Shown here: in pieces, positions 8,655-16,899 of the stretch
Numbering within the stretch: position 1 is the stretch's first letter
Layout: each line of letters starts with the position of its first letter
Source of the DNA: Candidatus Aenigmatarchaeota archaeon
GTDB taxonomy: Archaea; Aenigmatarchaeota; Aenigmatarchaeia; QMZP01
Direction: 5' to 3'
NCBI GenBank assembly: GCA_016185435.1
Contig: JACPNN010000007.1
Coordinates: 1-64,000, forward strand
DNA: 64,000 bases
Program-made: the position numbers and the translations under genes
Notes under the pieces: model-generated
What the model was told of the DNA's origin: nothing
The model's database searches: none
Seen by the model: the letters and a program-made list of their open reading frames with translations, nothing else

Positions 8655-9854
8655 TTACAGCCCTGCATAGAAAATCATCAGGGGCAGCATAAGGACTCCC
8701 ATATTCATGCTCCTTTTAATGCCGTACAGGGGAGCAAGGAGGCCTATGGATGTCGAAGTTGCCATGATAAGAAGTCCTGGAAGCCCTGTGAAGAGGAGCA
8801 CCAAGAATATGAGGAATATGAGCACGAGCTTTGTGAGTTTTGAATAGTTCATTGAAGATAATGCACTGATCATCTTTCCAAGAAATGCCAGCAGGATGAT
8901 GGCCGACAGGCCCAGTGACACAAGGCTTACTGAGACTGTCAGGAGGAGCTCGCCATAGCCGAAGTCCATTATGTTCTGTATTGCTACGGCCGCGCCGGAC
9001 CTTGCCTTATTGATCGTGTAAAGGGAAAGGAGTGAGAAAAGGGTTACAGATGTGCTGACAGCACCCATTGATATGAGGAATTCCCTGTCATTGCCTTTTT
9101 TTGTCAGGAAATGGCTGAGGACTGTCGCCTGGGCTGCGCCAAGCCCTGGCAATATTCCAAGTATGAGGCCGCTGAAAAAACCCTTTGCCGAGCCTGAAAC
9201 AGCCACTGATGTTTTAACGGGGACAGAGGCCTTTTTCTGTTCCGGGATGGTTGATTTCCTTTGGAGACTTATCAGCATGCCGCTTGCCCCGAACAGCCCG
9301 GAAAAGACAGGGAATAGGACTGTTTCCTGTGGAACCATGAAGGAATTCAGGGTGAGCATGCCGAGCGTGCCTGAAAGCAAAAAGATGGCTAATGCATATA
9401 TCTTGGCCTTCCCCTTCTCTGTCAATATCATCAGCGAGGAAAGGAAGAGCAGGATGAAATGGATGTGCCCTGATATGGAAGAATAGACAGATGGTATTGC
9501 AATAAGCAGGAGGGGGAACAGGAAAAGGGACAGCAGCATGCTTCCTATGCTGCCGATTGCGGTCAGGTAGACGGCTTCATAGCCCTTGCCTTCAAGAAGC
9601 AGCCTGTGGCCGGGCAAAACAGAAAGCGCAGTGTCTGCCTCCGGGGCGCCCAGGAGTATGGATGGTATGAAATCGAATATCGTGTGGGTTATGGCGACAG
9701 AGATTATGATTGCAGCCACATAATAGGGATTTGTGACGAAGGCCAGAGGCATCAGGATCACAGCCACTGTGTTCACATGGATCCCTGGCGTGAGGCCTGT
9801 CACAATGCCTAAGAGCACTCCGAATAGCGTTATAATAACCAGCTCGAGCAGCAT
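8655..9854 (-). CDS. TctA-family integral membrane permease
   Basis: 399 aa with about ten hydrophobic segments. It resembles the TctA/DUF112 large membrane subunit of tripartite tricarboxylate-type transporters. Two family-like Gly/Pro-rich loops are visible: GIVTGLTPGIHVNT at the start and GLILGILPGLGAAQ at mid-protein, the internal repeat typical of the family. No TctB or TctC partner is nearby, as with other archaeal members, and the substrate is unknown. The start overlaps the stop of the upstream OB-fold gene (TGATG), so the two are translationally coupled. Confidence 0.75.
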   Translation of the reverse strand: MLLELVIITLFGVLLGIVTGLTPGIHVNTVAVILMPLAFVTNPYYVAAIIISVAITHTIFDFIPSILLGAPEADTALSVLPGHRLLLEGKGYEAVYLTAIGSIGSMLLSLFLFPLLLIAIPSVYSSISGHIHFILLFLSSLMILTEKGKAKIYALAIFLLSGTLGMLTLNSFMVPQETVLFPVFSGLFGASGMLISLQRKSTIPEQKKASVPVKTSVAVSGSAKGFFSGLILGILPGLGAAQATVLSHFLTKKGNDREFLISMGAVSTSVTLFSLLSLYTINKARSGAAVAIQNIMDFGYGELLLTVSVSLVSLGLSAIILLAFLGKMISALSSMNYSKLTKLVLIFLIFLVLLFTGLPGLLIMATSTSIGLLAPLYGIKRSMNMGVLMLPLMIFYAGL

Positions 9855-10234
9855 CACTCCACCCTCTTTACAATAATTTCCAGCGCCCCAGAACCTTTTG
9901 GATATTCGGCCACATTGCCCAGAAAGCACAGGCTGGTGTATGGGGTGATATTGTAGATATTGTATCCTTTGTCCCTGATTGATGCTGCCGTCTGGTTGAA
10001 AACGACTATGCTGATTCTCCCGGACCCGTTGGTGAGCTTCATGAAAATATGGTTGTTTTTCACAGACTTTTCTGTTATGTTGCCGCATACCTTGACACCC
10101 TTTCCTATATCGCTGATCGACAGGGAGTCTATGGAGGCTGCCTTTGGCTGGATGAAATCCAGGGACAGGTAAAGCATTGCCAGCCCTGCCAGTGAGCAGA
10201 ATATGGAGAGGTGCTTTATTGTCTGTTCTTTCAT
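9854..10234 (-). CDS. membrane-anchored OB-fold protein
   Basis: 126 aa: one N-terminal hydrophobic helix (residues about 9-26), then a roughly 85-residue domain with the tRNA_anti/OB-fold pattern (GKGVKVCGNITEKSV..., ISIVVFNQTA..., YTSLCFLGNVAEYPKGSGALEIIVKRV). It probably sits on the outer or inner face of the membrane through the anchor. It is coupled to the TctA-like gene, but no functional link is known. Confidence 0.6.
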   Translation of the reverse strand: MKEQTIKHLSIFCSLAGLAMLYLSLDFIQPKAASIDSLSISDIGKGVKVCGNITEKSVKNNHIFMKLTNGSGRISIVVFNQTAASIRDKGYNIYNITPYTSLCFLGNVAEYPKGSGALEIIVKRVE

Positions 10235-10287
10235 ATCGAAAAGGTGCGGGATTCTGGATATTGGTTTTCAGGATAATAAGATTGTGT

Positions 10288-10300
10288 ATAACGCTGTTAT
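10288..10300. repeat. ATAAC-N3-GTTAT palindrome, site A
   Basis: ATAACGCTGTTAT. It overlaps the stop codon of the phosphoesterase gene and lies about 55 bp upstream of the OB-fold gene start. First of five related palindromes within 2.6 kb. Confidence 0.6.
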
Positions 10301-10977
10301 TTAATATCGATTTTCTTTATTTCACACTTCACTTCCTTTCCCGTGATTTCCACGATGCCGTAATTTCCTTCGTGGCAGACGCCCGGGTAAAAAAGCGTCG
10401 TTTCCCCTAGCCTGTCTGTTCCAGCGGCCTCATGTATATGGGCTGAAATGGCAAGCAGGGGCTTCTTTTCGAGTATGAAATTCCTTATAACTTCTGAACC
10501 CACATGCTTGCCGTCTGCTGTAGCGTCTACCTTTGTTCCTTTTGGGGGGTTGTGGACTATGAGGATGAAGTCTTCCTTGACGTTTGATGACAGGCCAAAC
10601 AGGTGTTTTTTGATCTCCTCTTCGCCAGGCTCGAAGTGCGTATTGAAGGGCGTCGCTGCGCCTCCATAGCCCATGAACATAATGCCGTTCATTTTCCTTG
10701 CGGCTGCATGGAGGTTCACCCCATATTCCTCAAAAATGTCGAGTATCTCATACGGGTCGTGGTTTCCGGGAACGGCTAGCAGGGGCTTGCCCATGGAAAG
10801 GAGGCACTGGACAACCAGATTCGCTATATCCAGCTGGGTGAACTCTGACGGCAGTGAATACATGTCTGTTATGTCGCCCGGGGTGACAACCATGTCAAAA
10901 GGCTCTTTTATTTTGCTTACAAGCTTACGGAGCTTTTTGTACTGGCCGTGCACGTCAGCTATTACGAGTATTCTCAT
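10297..10977 (-). CDS. calcineurin-like metallophosphoesterase (COG2129 type)
   Basis: 226 aa with the complete binuclear metal site: IADVHG, TPGDITD, VPGNHD, VHNPP and SAHIHEA. The substrate is unknown; proteins of this archaeal group are generally annotated as phosphodiesterases. The ATG used lies about 26 nt after a TTTAAAC box, consistent with a leaderless transcript; two further codons upstream are possible. Confidence 0.85.
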   Translation of the reverse strand: MRILVIADVHGQYKKLRKLVSKIKEPFDMVVTPGDITDMYSLPSEFTQLDIANLVVQCLLSMGKPLLAVPGNHDPYEILDIFEEYGVNLHAAARKMNGIMFMGYGGAATPFNTHFEPGEEEIKKHLFGLSSNVKEDFILIVHNPPKGTKVDATADGKHVGSEVIRNFILEKKPLLAISAHIHEAAGTDRLGETTLFYPGVCHEGNYGIVEITGKEVKCEIKKIDIK

Positions 10978-11077
10978 ACACATATTTACTGGAAGACTGT
11001 TTAAATGCGTGTCATTGTTGGCTATTTGATGGGTTGGAATCGGATGGATTTTCAGGGGAAATTCAGAAAATGTGGAT

Positions 11078-11090
11078 ATAACAGTGTTAT
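11078..11090. repeat. ATAAC-N3-GTTAT palindrome, site B
   Basis: ATAACAGTGTTAT, extended by GGAT/ATCC flanks. It lies just upstream of the TATA box of the four-helix membrane protein gene, where an activator or repressor could act. Confidence 0.65.
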
Positions 11091-11134
11091 CCGATGGGCG
11101 AAAAGCTTATATATACACTATCAAATTAACTCTT

Positions 11135-11482
11135 ATGAAAAACGAAGAAATAGGAAGAGGAGCTTTCCTATTGGGACTAGCGATAGCAGTGATTGCAGGC
11201 ATTTTGACCCTTGTGGGTCAGAATTTCTGGTTGCAGAACCAGACAGCAGGCCTTTGGGTGTTAGCGGTTCTGGGGTTGATCGTGGGGTTCCTTAACATTA
11301 CGGGTAAGGAAATCCAGAATTTCCTTTTGGGGGCGATAGCACTGATGCTGGTAGGCAATAGTGCAAAAACCCTTGGGATAGCGGGCCTTTCAACAGCTGT
11401 TGACGCATTCAACGTGTTTGTTGCGACAGCTGCTCTGGTGGTTGCCCTTAAGGAAATCTACCAGGTCACAAAGGAAAAGTAA
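11135..11482 (+). CDS. small four-helix membrane protein
   Basis: 115 aa consisting almost entirely of four hydrophobic segments separated by short polar turns, with charged ends (MKNEEIGRG at the start, YQVTKEK at the end). No family is recognised. The start is placed about 27 nt after a CTTATATA box, giving a leaderless mRNA. Palindrome B sits directly in front of this promoter and palindrome C behind the gene. Confidence 0.7.
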   Translation: MKNEEIGRGAFLLGLAIAVIAGILTLVGQNFWLQNQTAGLWVLAVLGLIVGFLNITGKEIQNFLLGAIALMLVGNSAKTLGIAGLSTAVDAFNVFVATAALVVALKEIYQVTKEK

Positions 11483-11549
11483 AGGAAGCGTATAGGATTT
11501 CTTTTTTTATTATCTTTTATTTAGTTTTTGTTGTTCGCTGAAGCTACAT

Positions 11550-11562
11550 ATAACGCTGTTAT
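11550..11562. repeat. ATAAC-N3-GTTAT palindrome, site C
   Basis: ATAACGCTGTTAT with AT/AT extensions. It lies between the convergent ends of the four-helix protein gene and hjc, so it is not a promoter site. Confidence 0.6.
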
Positions 11563-11563
11563 A

Positions 11564-11932
11564 TCATTTGAAATCAATGGCCTCCAAAAGCCTTTCTATA
11601 CCGAGCCAGTTCTCTATATCATACCTTCTCGCCATGGCGTCTTTTGCCGACAGGAAAAGCCACTCCCCTTTGCGCCTCCATGCTAGAAGTCCTATCGCCC
11701 CTGCCTTTGAGCACCATCCTTCCAGCAAGCTCAGTCTCTGCTCTGGAAGGCGCGGCATTTTTGCGTGATTTTTGATCTCGAATGCCAAGACCAGGCCGTT
11801 CTTCATCGCCACCACATCGACAGGGCAGTTTTTGTTGCCGGAAGACGGTGCCCTGATGGTTGCAAAGCCCTTGTAAATCAGGAAGTTCATCCACTCATAT
11901 TCTGCCATGGCGCCTTTCCTGTACCTGTTCAT
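11564..11932 (-). CDS. hjc: Holliday junction resolvase Hjc
   Basis: 122 aa with the archaeal resolvase nuclease fold. RKGAMAEYEWMNFLIYKGF carries the first Glu, RAPSSGNKNCPVDVVAM the catalytic Asp, and LAFEIKNHA the E-x-K pair. It cuts four-way junctions in recombination and fork repair. It is divergent from the COG1709 regulator gene, with only 34 bp between the two start codons and a TATA-like box for each strand inside that gap. Confidence 0.88.
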   Translation of the reverse strand: MNRYRKGAMAEYEWMNFLIYKGFATIRAPSSGNKNCPVDVVAMKNGLVLAFEIKNHAKMPRLPEQRLSLLEGWCSKAGAIGLLAWRRKGEWLFLSAKDAMARRYDIENWLGIERLLEAIDFK

Positions 11933-11966
11933 GCTTTAATTTAACGCCTGCGATTAAAATAGTGTC
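11933..11966. promoter_or_regulatory. overlapping divergent promoters of hjc and the COG1709 gene
   Basis: The 34-bp gap holds TTTAATTTA about 27 nt before the plus-strand ATG and, read on the minus strand, ATTTTAAT about 26 nt before the hjc ATG. Both transcripts would be leaderless, and the two preinitiation complexes would occupy the same DNA. Confidence 0.55.
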
Positions 11967-12695
11967 ATGAACAGCAAAATGAGCATATCCCTGATGAGGG
12001 AAAGGTTGGCCAAGGATATGGCGGCAGAAATAGTTTTGTCGAAATCCCCTGAAAAGGTGATGAGGAAATGGAGGAATATCTTCGAAATCAGCCAGAAAAG
12101 ACTGGCAGAGGAGCTGAGAATCACCCCGAGCGTTGTCAGCGATTATGAGTCCGGGAGGAGGAAAAGCCCTGGAATTTCCATAATAAGGAGGTATATAGAC
12201 ACGCTTCTGGAGATAGACCTCAGGAGGGGAGGGGTTGTAATCACCACCTTCGGGAAACTGCAGATGGCCGGCAATACCGACAGTGCCATTCTCGACATCA
12301 GGGAATTTTCAAAAGGGATCACGCTTGCGGATTTTTCCAGGCACATAAGCGCGGAGATCATAAGCGGTCAGCAGGATGCCCCCAAGGAGATTTATGGCTA
12401 TACACTGGTTGACGCGCCGAGGGCTATCATGGAGTTTTCCTTCTATGAACTGATCAAGCTGTACGGCAAGACGAGCCAGAGGGCCATTATTTTCACCAAG
12501 GTTTCCACCGGCAAGTCGCCCATGGTGGCCATCAAGATAACAAACCTCAAGCCTGCTTTTGTTGTTCTCCATGGCCTTGATACTGTCGATGAAGTTGCCA
12601 GGAGGATTGCCGAGGTGGAGAGGATACCTTTGGCTATCTGCAGGCTCCATGGGGTGGGGGATGTCGTGGCGAGGCTGAAAAAAATTGAATTTTGA
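11967..12695 (+). CDS. HTH transcriptional regulator (COG1709-like)
   Basis: 242 aa. Residues about 30-85 form a Cro/XRE-type helix-turn-helix (WRNIFEISQKRLAEELRITPSVVSDYESGRRKSPG). The rest is a roughly 150-residue domain shared with a conserved archaeal regulator family (ALDI..., YTLVDAPRAIMEF, AIIFTKVSTGKSPMVAIKI, PAFVVLHGL). Its targets are unknown. It sits between hjc and the origin/cdc6 region, amid a cluster of ATAAC-N3-GTTAT palindromes that are candidate binding sites. Confidence 0.78.
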   Translation: MNSKMSISLMRERLAKDMAAEIVLSKSPEKVMRKWRNIFEISQKRLAEELRITPSVVSDYESGRRKSPGISIIRRYIDTLLEIDLRRGGVVITTFGKLQMAGNTDSAILDIREFSKGITLADFSRHISAEIISGQQDAPKEIYGYTLVDAPRAIMEFSFYELIKLYGKTSQRAIIFTKVSTGKSPMVAIKITNLKPAFVVLHGLDTVDEVARRIAEVERIPLAICRLHGVGDVVARLKKIEF

Positions 12696-12716
12696 GTTTG
12701 TGCTGATGGCACGAAA

Positions 12717-12729
12717 ATAGCACTGTTAT
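12717..12729. repeat. ATAAC-N3-GTTAT palindrome, site D (one mismatch)
   Basis: ATAGCACTGTTAT, just after the regulator gene and before the origin repeats. Confidence 0.45.
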
Positions 12730-12770
12730 ATATTGCTAAATGAGTTTTTCTTCTGAGATTTTGAAGGAGA

Positions 12771-12944
12771 CACCCCTGTTTCGTTTGGAAAGTACCTTTT
12801 TTTTTATTATATTATATATTATATAACAGTGTTATATTTATATATATGTTTTTTGTTTTGTTTTTGTTTTCCAGAAGAAATCATGGTGTCGTCGGGGTTT
12901 CCAGAAGAAATCTATTTATTGCGGGTTTCCAAATGAAACCATGG
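12771..12944. other. probable replication origin (ORB-like repeats around an AT-rich tract)
   Basis: On the minus strand, TTTCCAAACGAAACAGGGG (12773-12791) matches the archaeal ORB pattern, including the G string. On the plus strand three copies follow: TTTTCCAGAAGAAATC near 12867, TTTCCAGAAGAAATC near 12898 and TTTCCAAATGAAACC near 12926, the last running into the cdc6 start codon. Between the inverted sets lies about 60 bp of almost pure A/T (12795-12855), a good unwinding element. The adjacent initiator gene completes the classical origin-cdc6 arrangement. Confidence 0.78.
12823..12835. repeat. ATAAC-N3-GTTAT palindrome, site E
   Basis: ATAACAGTGTTAT with TAT/ATA extensions, inside the AT-rich tract of the putative origin and upstream of cdc6. 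Confidence 0.6.
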
Positions 12945-14143
12945 TTCAAATAACACTAAACGACATTTTCACCCCATACACAGACGCAAAACAAAAAGGC
13001 ATATTCAGGCAGAAAGAAGTGCTGAGCCATTCCTATATTCCGCCACAAACCCTGCACAGGGAAAAGGAATTCAAGACAATGGCAAACATCCTCGGGCCCG
13101 CCCTGAGAGGCCATTCAACATCGAACTGCTTCCTTTACGGCAAGACAGGCACGGGCAAGACCATGACAGCCAAACAGGTCTCGCAGGAGCTCGGGAAGCT
13201 GAACAGCAGAATCAAGGTGCTCTATGTCAACTGCAAGATGAAGGGTGTCACAGACACTGAATACAGGCTCCTGGCCGAGCTGTCAAAGGGTTTGGGGAGG
13301 CAGGTGCCGCCAACGGGCCTGCCCACAGACGAGGTTTACAACATATTCTTCTCGGCGCTGGACAGCAGCGGCATGCATGTCATGCTCGTGCTAGATGAAA
13401 TCGACTCCCTTGTAGCCAAAATAGGGGACGGGATCCTGTACAACCTCACCCGGCTGAACCAGAGCCTGCAGAAATCAAAGCTTACCATCATAGGAATCTC
13501 CAACAACATATCCTTCATGGAGAACATGGACCCGAGAGTCAAGTCAAGCCTTTCCGAAGAAGAGATAATATTCCCCCCCTACAATTCCAGCCAGCTTGCA
13601 GACATCCTGTACCAGAGGGCCAGGCTGGCCTTCAATGAAGGGTCTGTCCAGCAGGGCGCAGTGGAAAAGTGCGCAGCCTTAGCGGCACAGGAGCACGGAG
13701 ACGCGAGAAAGGCGCTGGATCTCTTGAGGATAGCGTCAGAGCTGGCCGAAAGGGAAAGCAGCAGCGTGGTAAGAATAGACCATGTCGACATGGCCGAGAG
13801 CAAGCTCGACTCTGACAAAGTCATAGAGATAACAAAGAGCCTTCCAAAGCAAAGCCTGGCAGTGCTGGCGGCCGCAATACAGCTTGCCGACAAAGGCCGG
13901 AAAGACATACAGACAGGCGACATATTCGACGCATACGAGAAGATATGCATCTCCATCGGCCTGAAAGTGCTGACGCAGCGTAGGTTTTCAGACCTCATAG
14001 CAGAACTTGACATGCTGGGCATAATCAGCACAAAGGTGGTCTCAAAAGGCAGGCACGGCAGGACAAGGGAAATACGCATCCCACTGCAGGATGGCATGCT
14101 CTTGAAAGTCAAGAGCGTCCTCAAGGAATGCTGCATAATCTAA
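12941..14143 (+). CDS. cdc6: Orc1/Cdc6 replication initiator
   Basis: 400 aa AAA+ protein. Walker A is GKTGTGKT (residues about 67-74), Walker B VLDEID, and sensor 1 IIGISNN. The region EHGDARKALDLLRIASELA is the sensor 2/lid, and a C-terminal winged helix (about 310-395) includes QRRFSDLIAELDMLGII and KGRHGRTREIRI. It binds ORB repeats and loads MCM. Origin repeats lie immediately upstream and one overlaps the start codon, suggesting autoregulation. The DP1-like gene follows after four bases. Confidence 0.95.
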   Translation: MVQITLNDIFTPYTDAKQKGIFRQKEVLSHSYIPPQTLHREKEFKTMANILGPALRGHSTSNCFLYGKTGTGKTMTAKQVSQELGKLNSRIKVLYVNCKMKGVTDTEYRLLAELSKGLGRQVPPTGLPTDEVYNIFFSALDSSGMHVMLVLDEIDSLVAKIGDGILYNLTRLNQSLQKSKLTIIGISNNISFMENMDPRVKSSLSEEEIIFPPYNSSQLADILYQRARLAFNEGSVQQGAVEKCAALAAQEHGDARKALDLLRIASELAERESSSVVRIDHVDMAESKLDSDKVIEITKSLPKQSLAVLAAAIQLADKGRKDIQTGDIFDAYEKICISIGLKVLTQRRFSDLIAELDMLGIISTKVVSKGRHGRTREIRIPLQDGMLLKVKSVLKECCII

Positions 14144-14147
14144 ACCT

Positions 14148-15041
14148 ATGCAAAAACACGAAATCGTCAGGCGCTTTCTGGATGAGGGCATACTGATATC
14201 GCCCCAGCTGCTAGCATCCCTTGAAAACGAAAATCTGGAAGAGGCAATCAGCGAGGCAAAAGCCGTGAATGCGCCTGTATTCAGCTCAAAAAAGCCTTAC
14301 GAGGTGTCGATACAGAAAAACGAAATCAGGGGGAAGCTGGAACCAGCAGATATGGCATCATTCTATAAGAGCAAATATGAGGGAATCAGGGATCTGCTGA
14401 AGAACAGAGTGGATGCAGTCTCGATAAACAGGCTCGGCAACGTCTTCGGCGACACCGCCGCCATCGGCATGGTTTCAGAGCTGTTTCCGAACGGCTTTGT
14501 GATCGAGGACACGACAGCAAGCATACAGGTCATCAGCAAGGAAAGGCCTGACATTGACGACGTCATAGCTGTCAAGGGTGCGGTAAGGGAGAACAGGATT
14601 TTCGCGTCAGAAGTAATCTACCCTGACATCCCCATCCTGAGGAAGATAAAGTCGCTGAGCATGTCCATAGCTTTCCTCGAGGCCGGCCAGCAGGCAGCGG
14701 CCGATATCAGGTTTTCATTCGAGCCTGCGGATGCATGCAAGCTCATCCCCAACCCCGCCCACATCAGGGTGAAGAAGGACGGAGAAAGCATGTACATTGT
14801 CGCTTACCAGCCCCCATCCGAGATAGGCATCAGGAAGGCGGCAGAGCTGCTGAAAAAACGCCACCTCATGCTCGACAAGTCCCAGATAAAGGCCGGCAGC
14901 GATTGTTTTATCCTGAGAGAAGAGCCTGACATAGTGTGGATCATGTCAAGAACAAGCGAGAAGCTTGTCTACAAGGGCACCCTCGTGGTATGCGGGCCGG
15001 CCGTGATAAACCTGCAGACCAAGCACGTCGATTTTATCTGA
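14148..15041 (+). CDS. PolD small-subunit (DP1) homologue with degenerate phosphoesterase domain
   Basis: 297 aa against roughly 450-750 for typical DP1. The N-terminus (EIVRRFLDEGILISPQLLASL) and an OB-fold (about 55-165) match DP1. The following region keeps DP1-like landmarks: LIPNPAHIRV, AAELLKKRHL, and EPDIVWIMSRTSEKLVYKGTLVVCG, which aligns with the PDIFHTGHVH...YRG...N region. The metal ligands are gone: there is no DxHxGS, no GNHD, and GHxH reads MSRT. The nuclease must be inactive, as in the small subunits of eukaryotic B-family polymerases. Proximity to cdc6 matches the usual archaeal gene order. Confidence 0.75.
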   Translation: MQKHEIVRRFLDEGILISPQLLASLENENLEEAISEAKAVNAPVFSSKKPYEVSIQKNEIRGKLEPADMASFYKSKYEGIRDLLKNRVDAVSINRLGNVFGDTAAIGMVSELFPNGFVIEDTTASIQVISKERPDIDDVIAVKGAVRENRIFASEVIYPDIPILRKIKSLSMSIAFLEAGQQAAADIRFSFEPADACKLIPNPAHIRVKKDGESMYIVAYQPPSEIGIRKAAELLKKRHLMLDKSQIKAGSDCFILREEPDIVWIMSRTSEKLVYKGTLVVCGPAVINLQTKHVDFI

Positions 15042-15095
15042 CAGCCGCAAAAAACCAGCAGCATCATTTTTAAGCCGGCAGGCCAATATAAAATA

Positions 15096-15308
15096 ATGGC
15101 AGTCTTGGACCCAACTTTCCTGCTGATATCGGTATTCGGCCTCGGATTTCTGCTCTCCGTAGCGCTCGTGATGACAGTCTTTGCGGTCACGCACCTCTCC
15201 AGAAAGAACAAGAACAAGGCAGCCATTTTTATCATGATAGCAGCGGCCTTGTTTGCCCTGTTTGTCGCCCTCATCTTCTGGCTCTTCATTTTCTCGTCGG
15301 CGTATTGA
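15096..15308 (+). CDS. small two-helix membrane protein
   Basis: 70 aa with two hydrophobic helices (about 6-32 and 42-66) separated by a basic turn SRKNKNK, which the positive-inside rule places in the cytoplasm. It has its own TTTTTAAG box about 27 nt before the ATG. No family is recognised. Confidence 0.55.
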   Translation: MAVLDPTFLLISVFGLGFLLSVALVMTVFAVTHLSRKNKNKAAIFIMIAAALFALFVALIFWLFIFSSAY

Positions 15309-15384
15309 TCCCTTCCGAAGAAATACTTAGAGGCTTCGGGCCGGCAGGCCACGGATCACTATCTACCCAATAAACAGTCTCCAG

Positions 15385-16752
15385 TCACCGGGACAGCATC
15401 GAATACTCATTAAGGGCCTTCAGTGCGGCGGCAGCCCTTTCAGGATAGCTGAATGTCGGGACGCCGTAATCCTCAAGGCTCTTCTTCAGCACCTCAGTGA
15501 ACCTGCCTCCAGCCGCTATGAAGGCTATGGGCTTTTTCCTTTCCCTGGCAGCCTCTGCCACAACCTCGACTATCTCTCCTGTCAGCGCAGGGACCTGGAA
15601 CAGGGCAATGACGACAATCATGTCAACCAGCCCATCATCCATGGCAGCGCTTATGCACATCCCATACCTCTCCGCATTCACATCGCCGGTCAGGTCGATT
15701 ATGCTGCCCACGACAGCATGCTCAGGCAGGCGCTTCCTGAGATCTTCAAGCCTTCCGCTTTCCATCATGGCCAGCTGCAGTCCATTCCTCGCCATATTGT
15801 CGGCAAACAGGATTCCAAAGCCGCCGCCATCAGTTATTATCTGGACCCTGTTCCCCTTCGCTGCGGGCTGGGAAGAAACCATCCGTGCGAAGTCGAAGAG
15901 CTGCTCGATATCATCAGCCTCTATTATCCCGGCCTGCCTGAATGCGGCCGAATAAATGGCTGCCTGGCCAGCCAGGCTGCCTGTATGGCTTGAGACAGCT
16001 TTTCCTCCTTCCTCTGTCTTCCCCCCCTTGAGCGCTATTATCGGCTTCCTTCCAGAAACCCTTTTCGCGGCATCAAAGAACTTCCTGCCATTCCTGGCCC
16101 CTTCAATATACATGCAGATAACCTTCGTGCGGCTGTCAGAGGCAAGATACTCCAAGAGCTCGCTCTCATCTATGTCAGCGGCATTGCCGTAGGAGATGAA
16201 TTTACTCGCCTTATAACCTTTCATCGACATCCAGTCCAGCACAACAGACATGATGGCCCCTGACTGGCTGATAAAGGATATGCCCCCGGCCTGAGGCCTC
16301 TCAAGCTTGTACTTCGGGTTGAAAAGCGTATCGACGCCTGAATGCGCATCAAAAATGCCAAGCGTGTTCGGCCCTATGAACTTTATGCCGTGTTTTTTTG
16401 CCGCTTTTATAAGCTGTTCTTCCAGCTGGCTGTTGCCTGTTTCTCTGAATCCGCCTGCATTCACAACCACATTTTTAATACCTTTCTTCCCGCAGTCTTC
16501 CATGGCCTTTATCGCAGCTTCCGCAGGGACAACGATGACGGCCAGGTCAATCCTTCCCTCTATGTCCGTCACGCTGGGATAGCACTTCCTGCCGATCAAG
16601 ACCTCAGCATTCGGATTGACAGGATAGACCTTCCCCTTGAAATTCCCCTCAAGGAAGTTCCTGAAGATGACATGGCCAGGCTTTCTCGGGTCCCTGCTCG
16701 CGCCTATAACAGCAACCGACTCCGGCCTGAAGAAGCCGTCAAGAGAGGCCAT
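15385..16752 (-). CDS. acdA: acyl/acetyl-CoA synthetase (ADP-forming), alpha subunit
   Basis: 455 aa with the CoA-binding Rossmann domain first (FFRPESVAVIGASRDPRKPGHVIF), the CoA-ligase domain (FISQSGAIMSVVLDWM) next, and the phosphohistidine segment SSHTGSLAGQ near residue 257. It is the alpha half of the archaeal enzyme that converts acyl-CoA, ADP and Pi to acid, CoA and ATP. The ATP-grasp beta subunit is not adjacent and must be encoded elsewhere. A CATAAAAG box lies about 29 nt before the start. Confidence 0.9.
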   Translation of the reverse strand: MASLDGFFRPESVAVIGASRDPRKPGHVIFRNFLEGNFKGKVYPVNPNAEVLIGRKCYPSVTDIEGRIDLAVIVVPAEAAIKAMEDCGKKGIKNVVVNAGGFRETGNSQLEEQLIKAAKKHGIKFIGPNTLGIFDAHSGVDTLFNPKYKLERPQAGGISFISQSGAIMSVVLDWMSMKGYKASKFISYGNAADIDESELLEYLASDSRTKVICMYIEGARNGRKFFDAAKRVSGRKPIIALKGGKTEEGGKAVSSHTGSLAGQAAIYSAAFRQAGIIEADDIEQLFDFARMVSSQPAAKGNRVQIITDGGGFGILFADNMARNGLQLAMMESGRLEDLRKRLPEHAVVGSIIDLTGDVNAERYGMCISAAMDDGLVDMIVVIALFQVPALTGEIVEVVAEAARERKKPIAFIAAGGRFTEVLKKSLEDYGVPTFSYPERAAAALKALNEYSMLSR

Positions 16753-16899
16753 AATTAATATTCCCTGCGTCAGCTTTTATGCTTCCACCACATGCCTGTG
16801 GGATCACGGAGGCCTCGTGCGCCATTGCCGCAGGATTCCACATTGGGCATTTACATAGACACTTTCTAAGCACTGTAGTCCGGCAGCTAAATTTATTCG

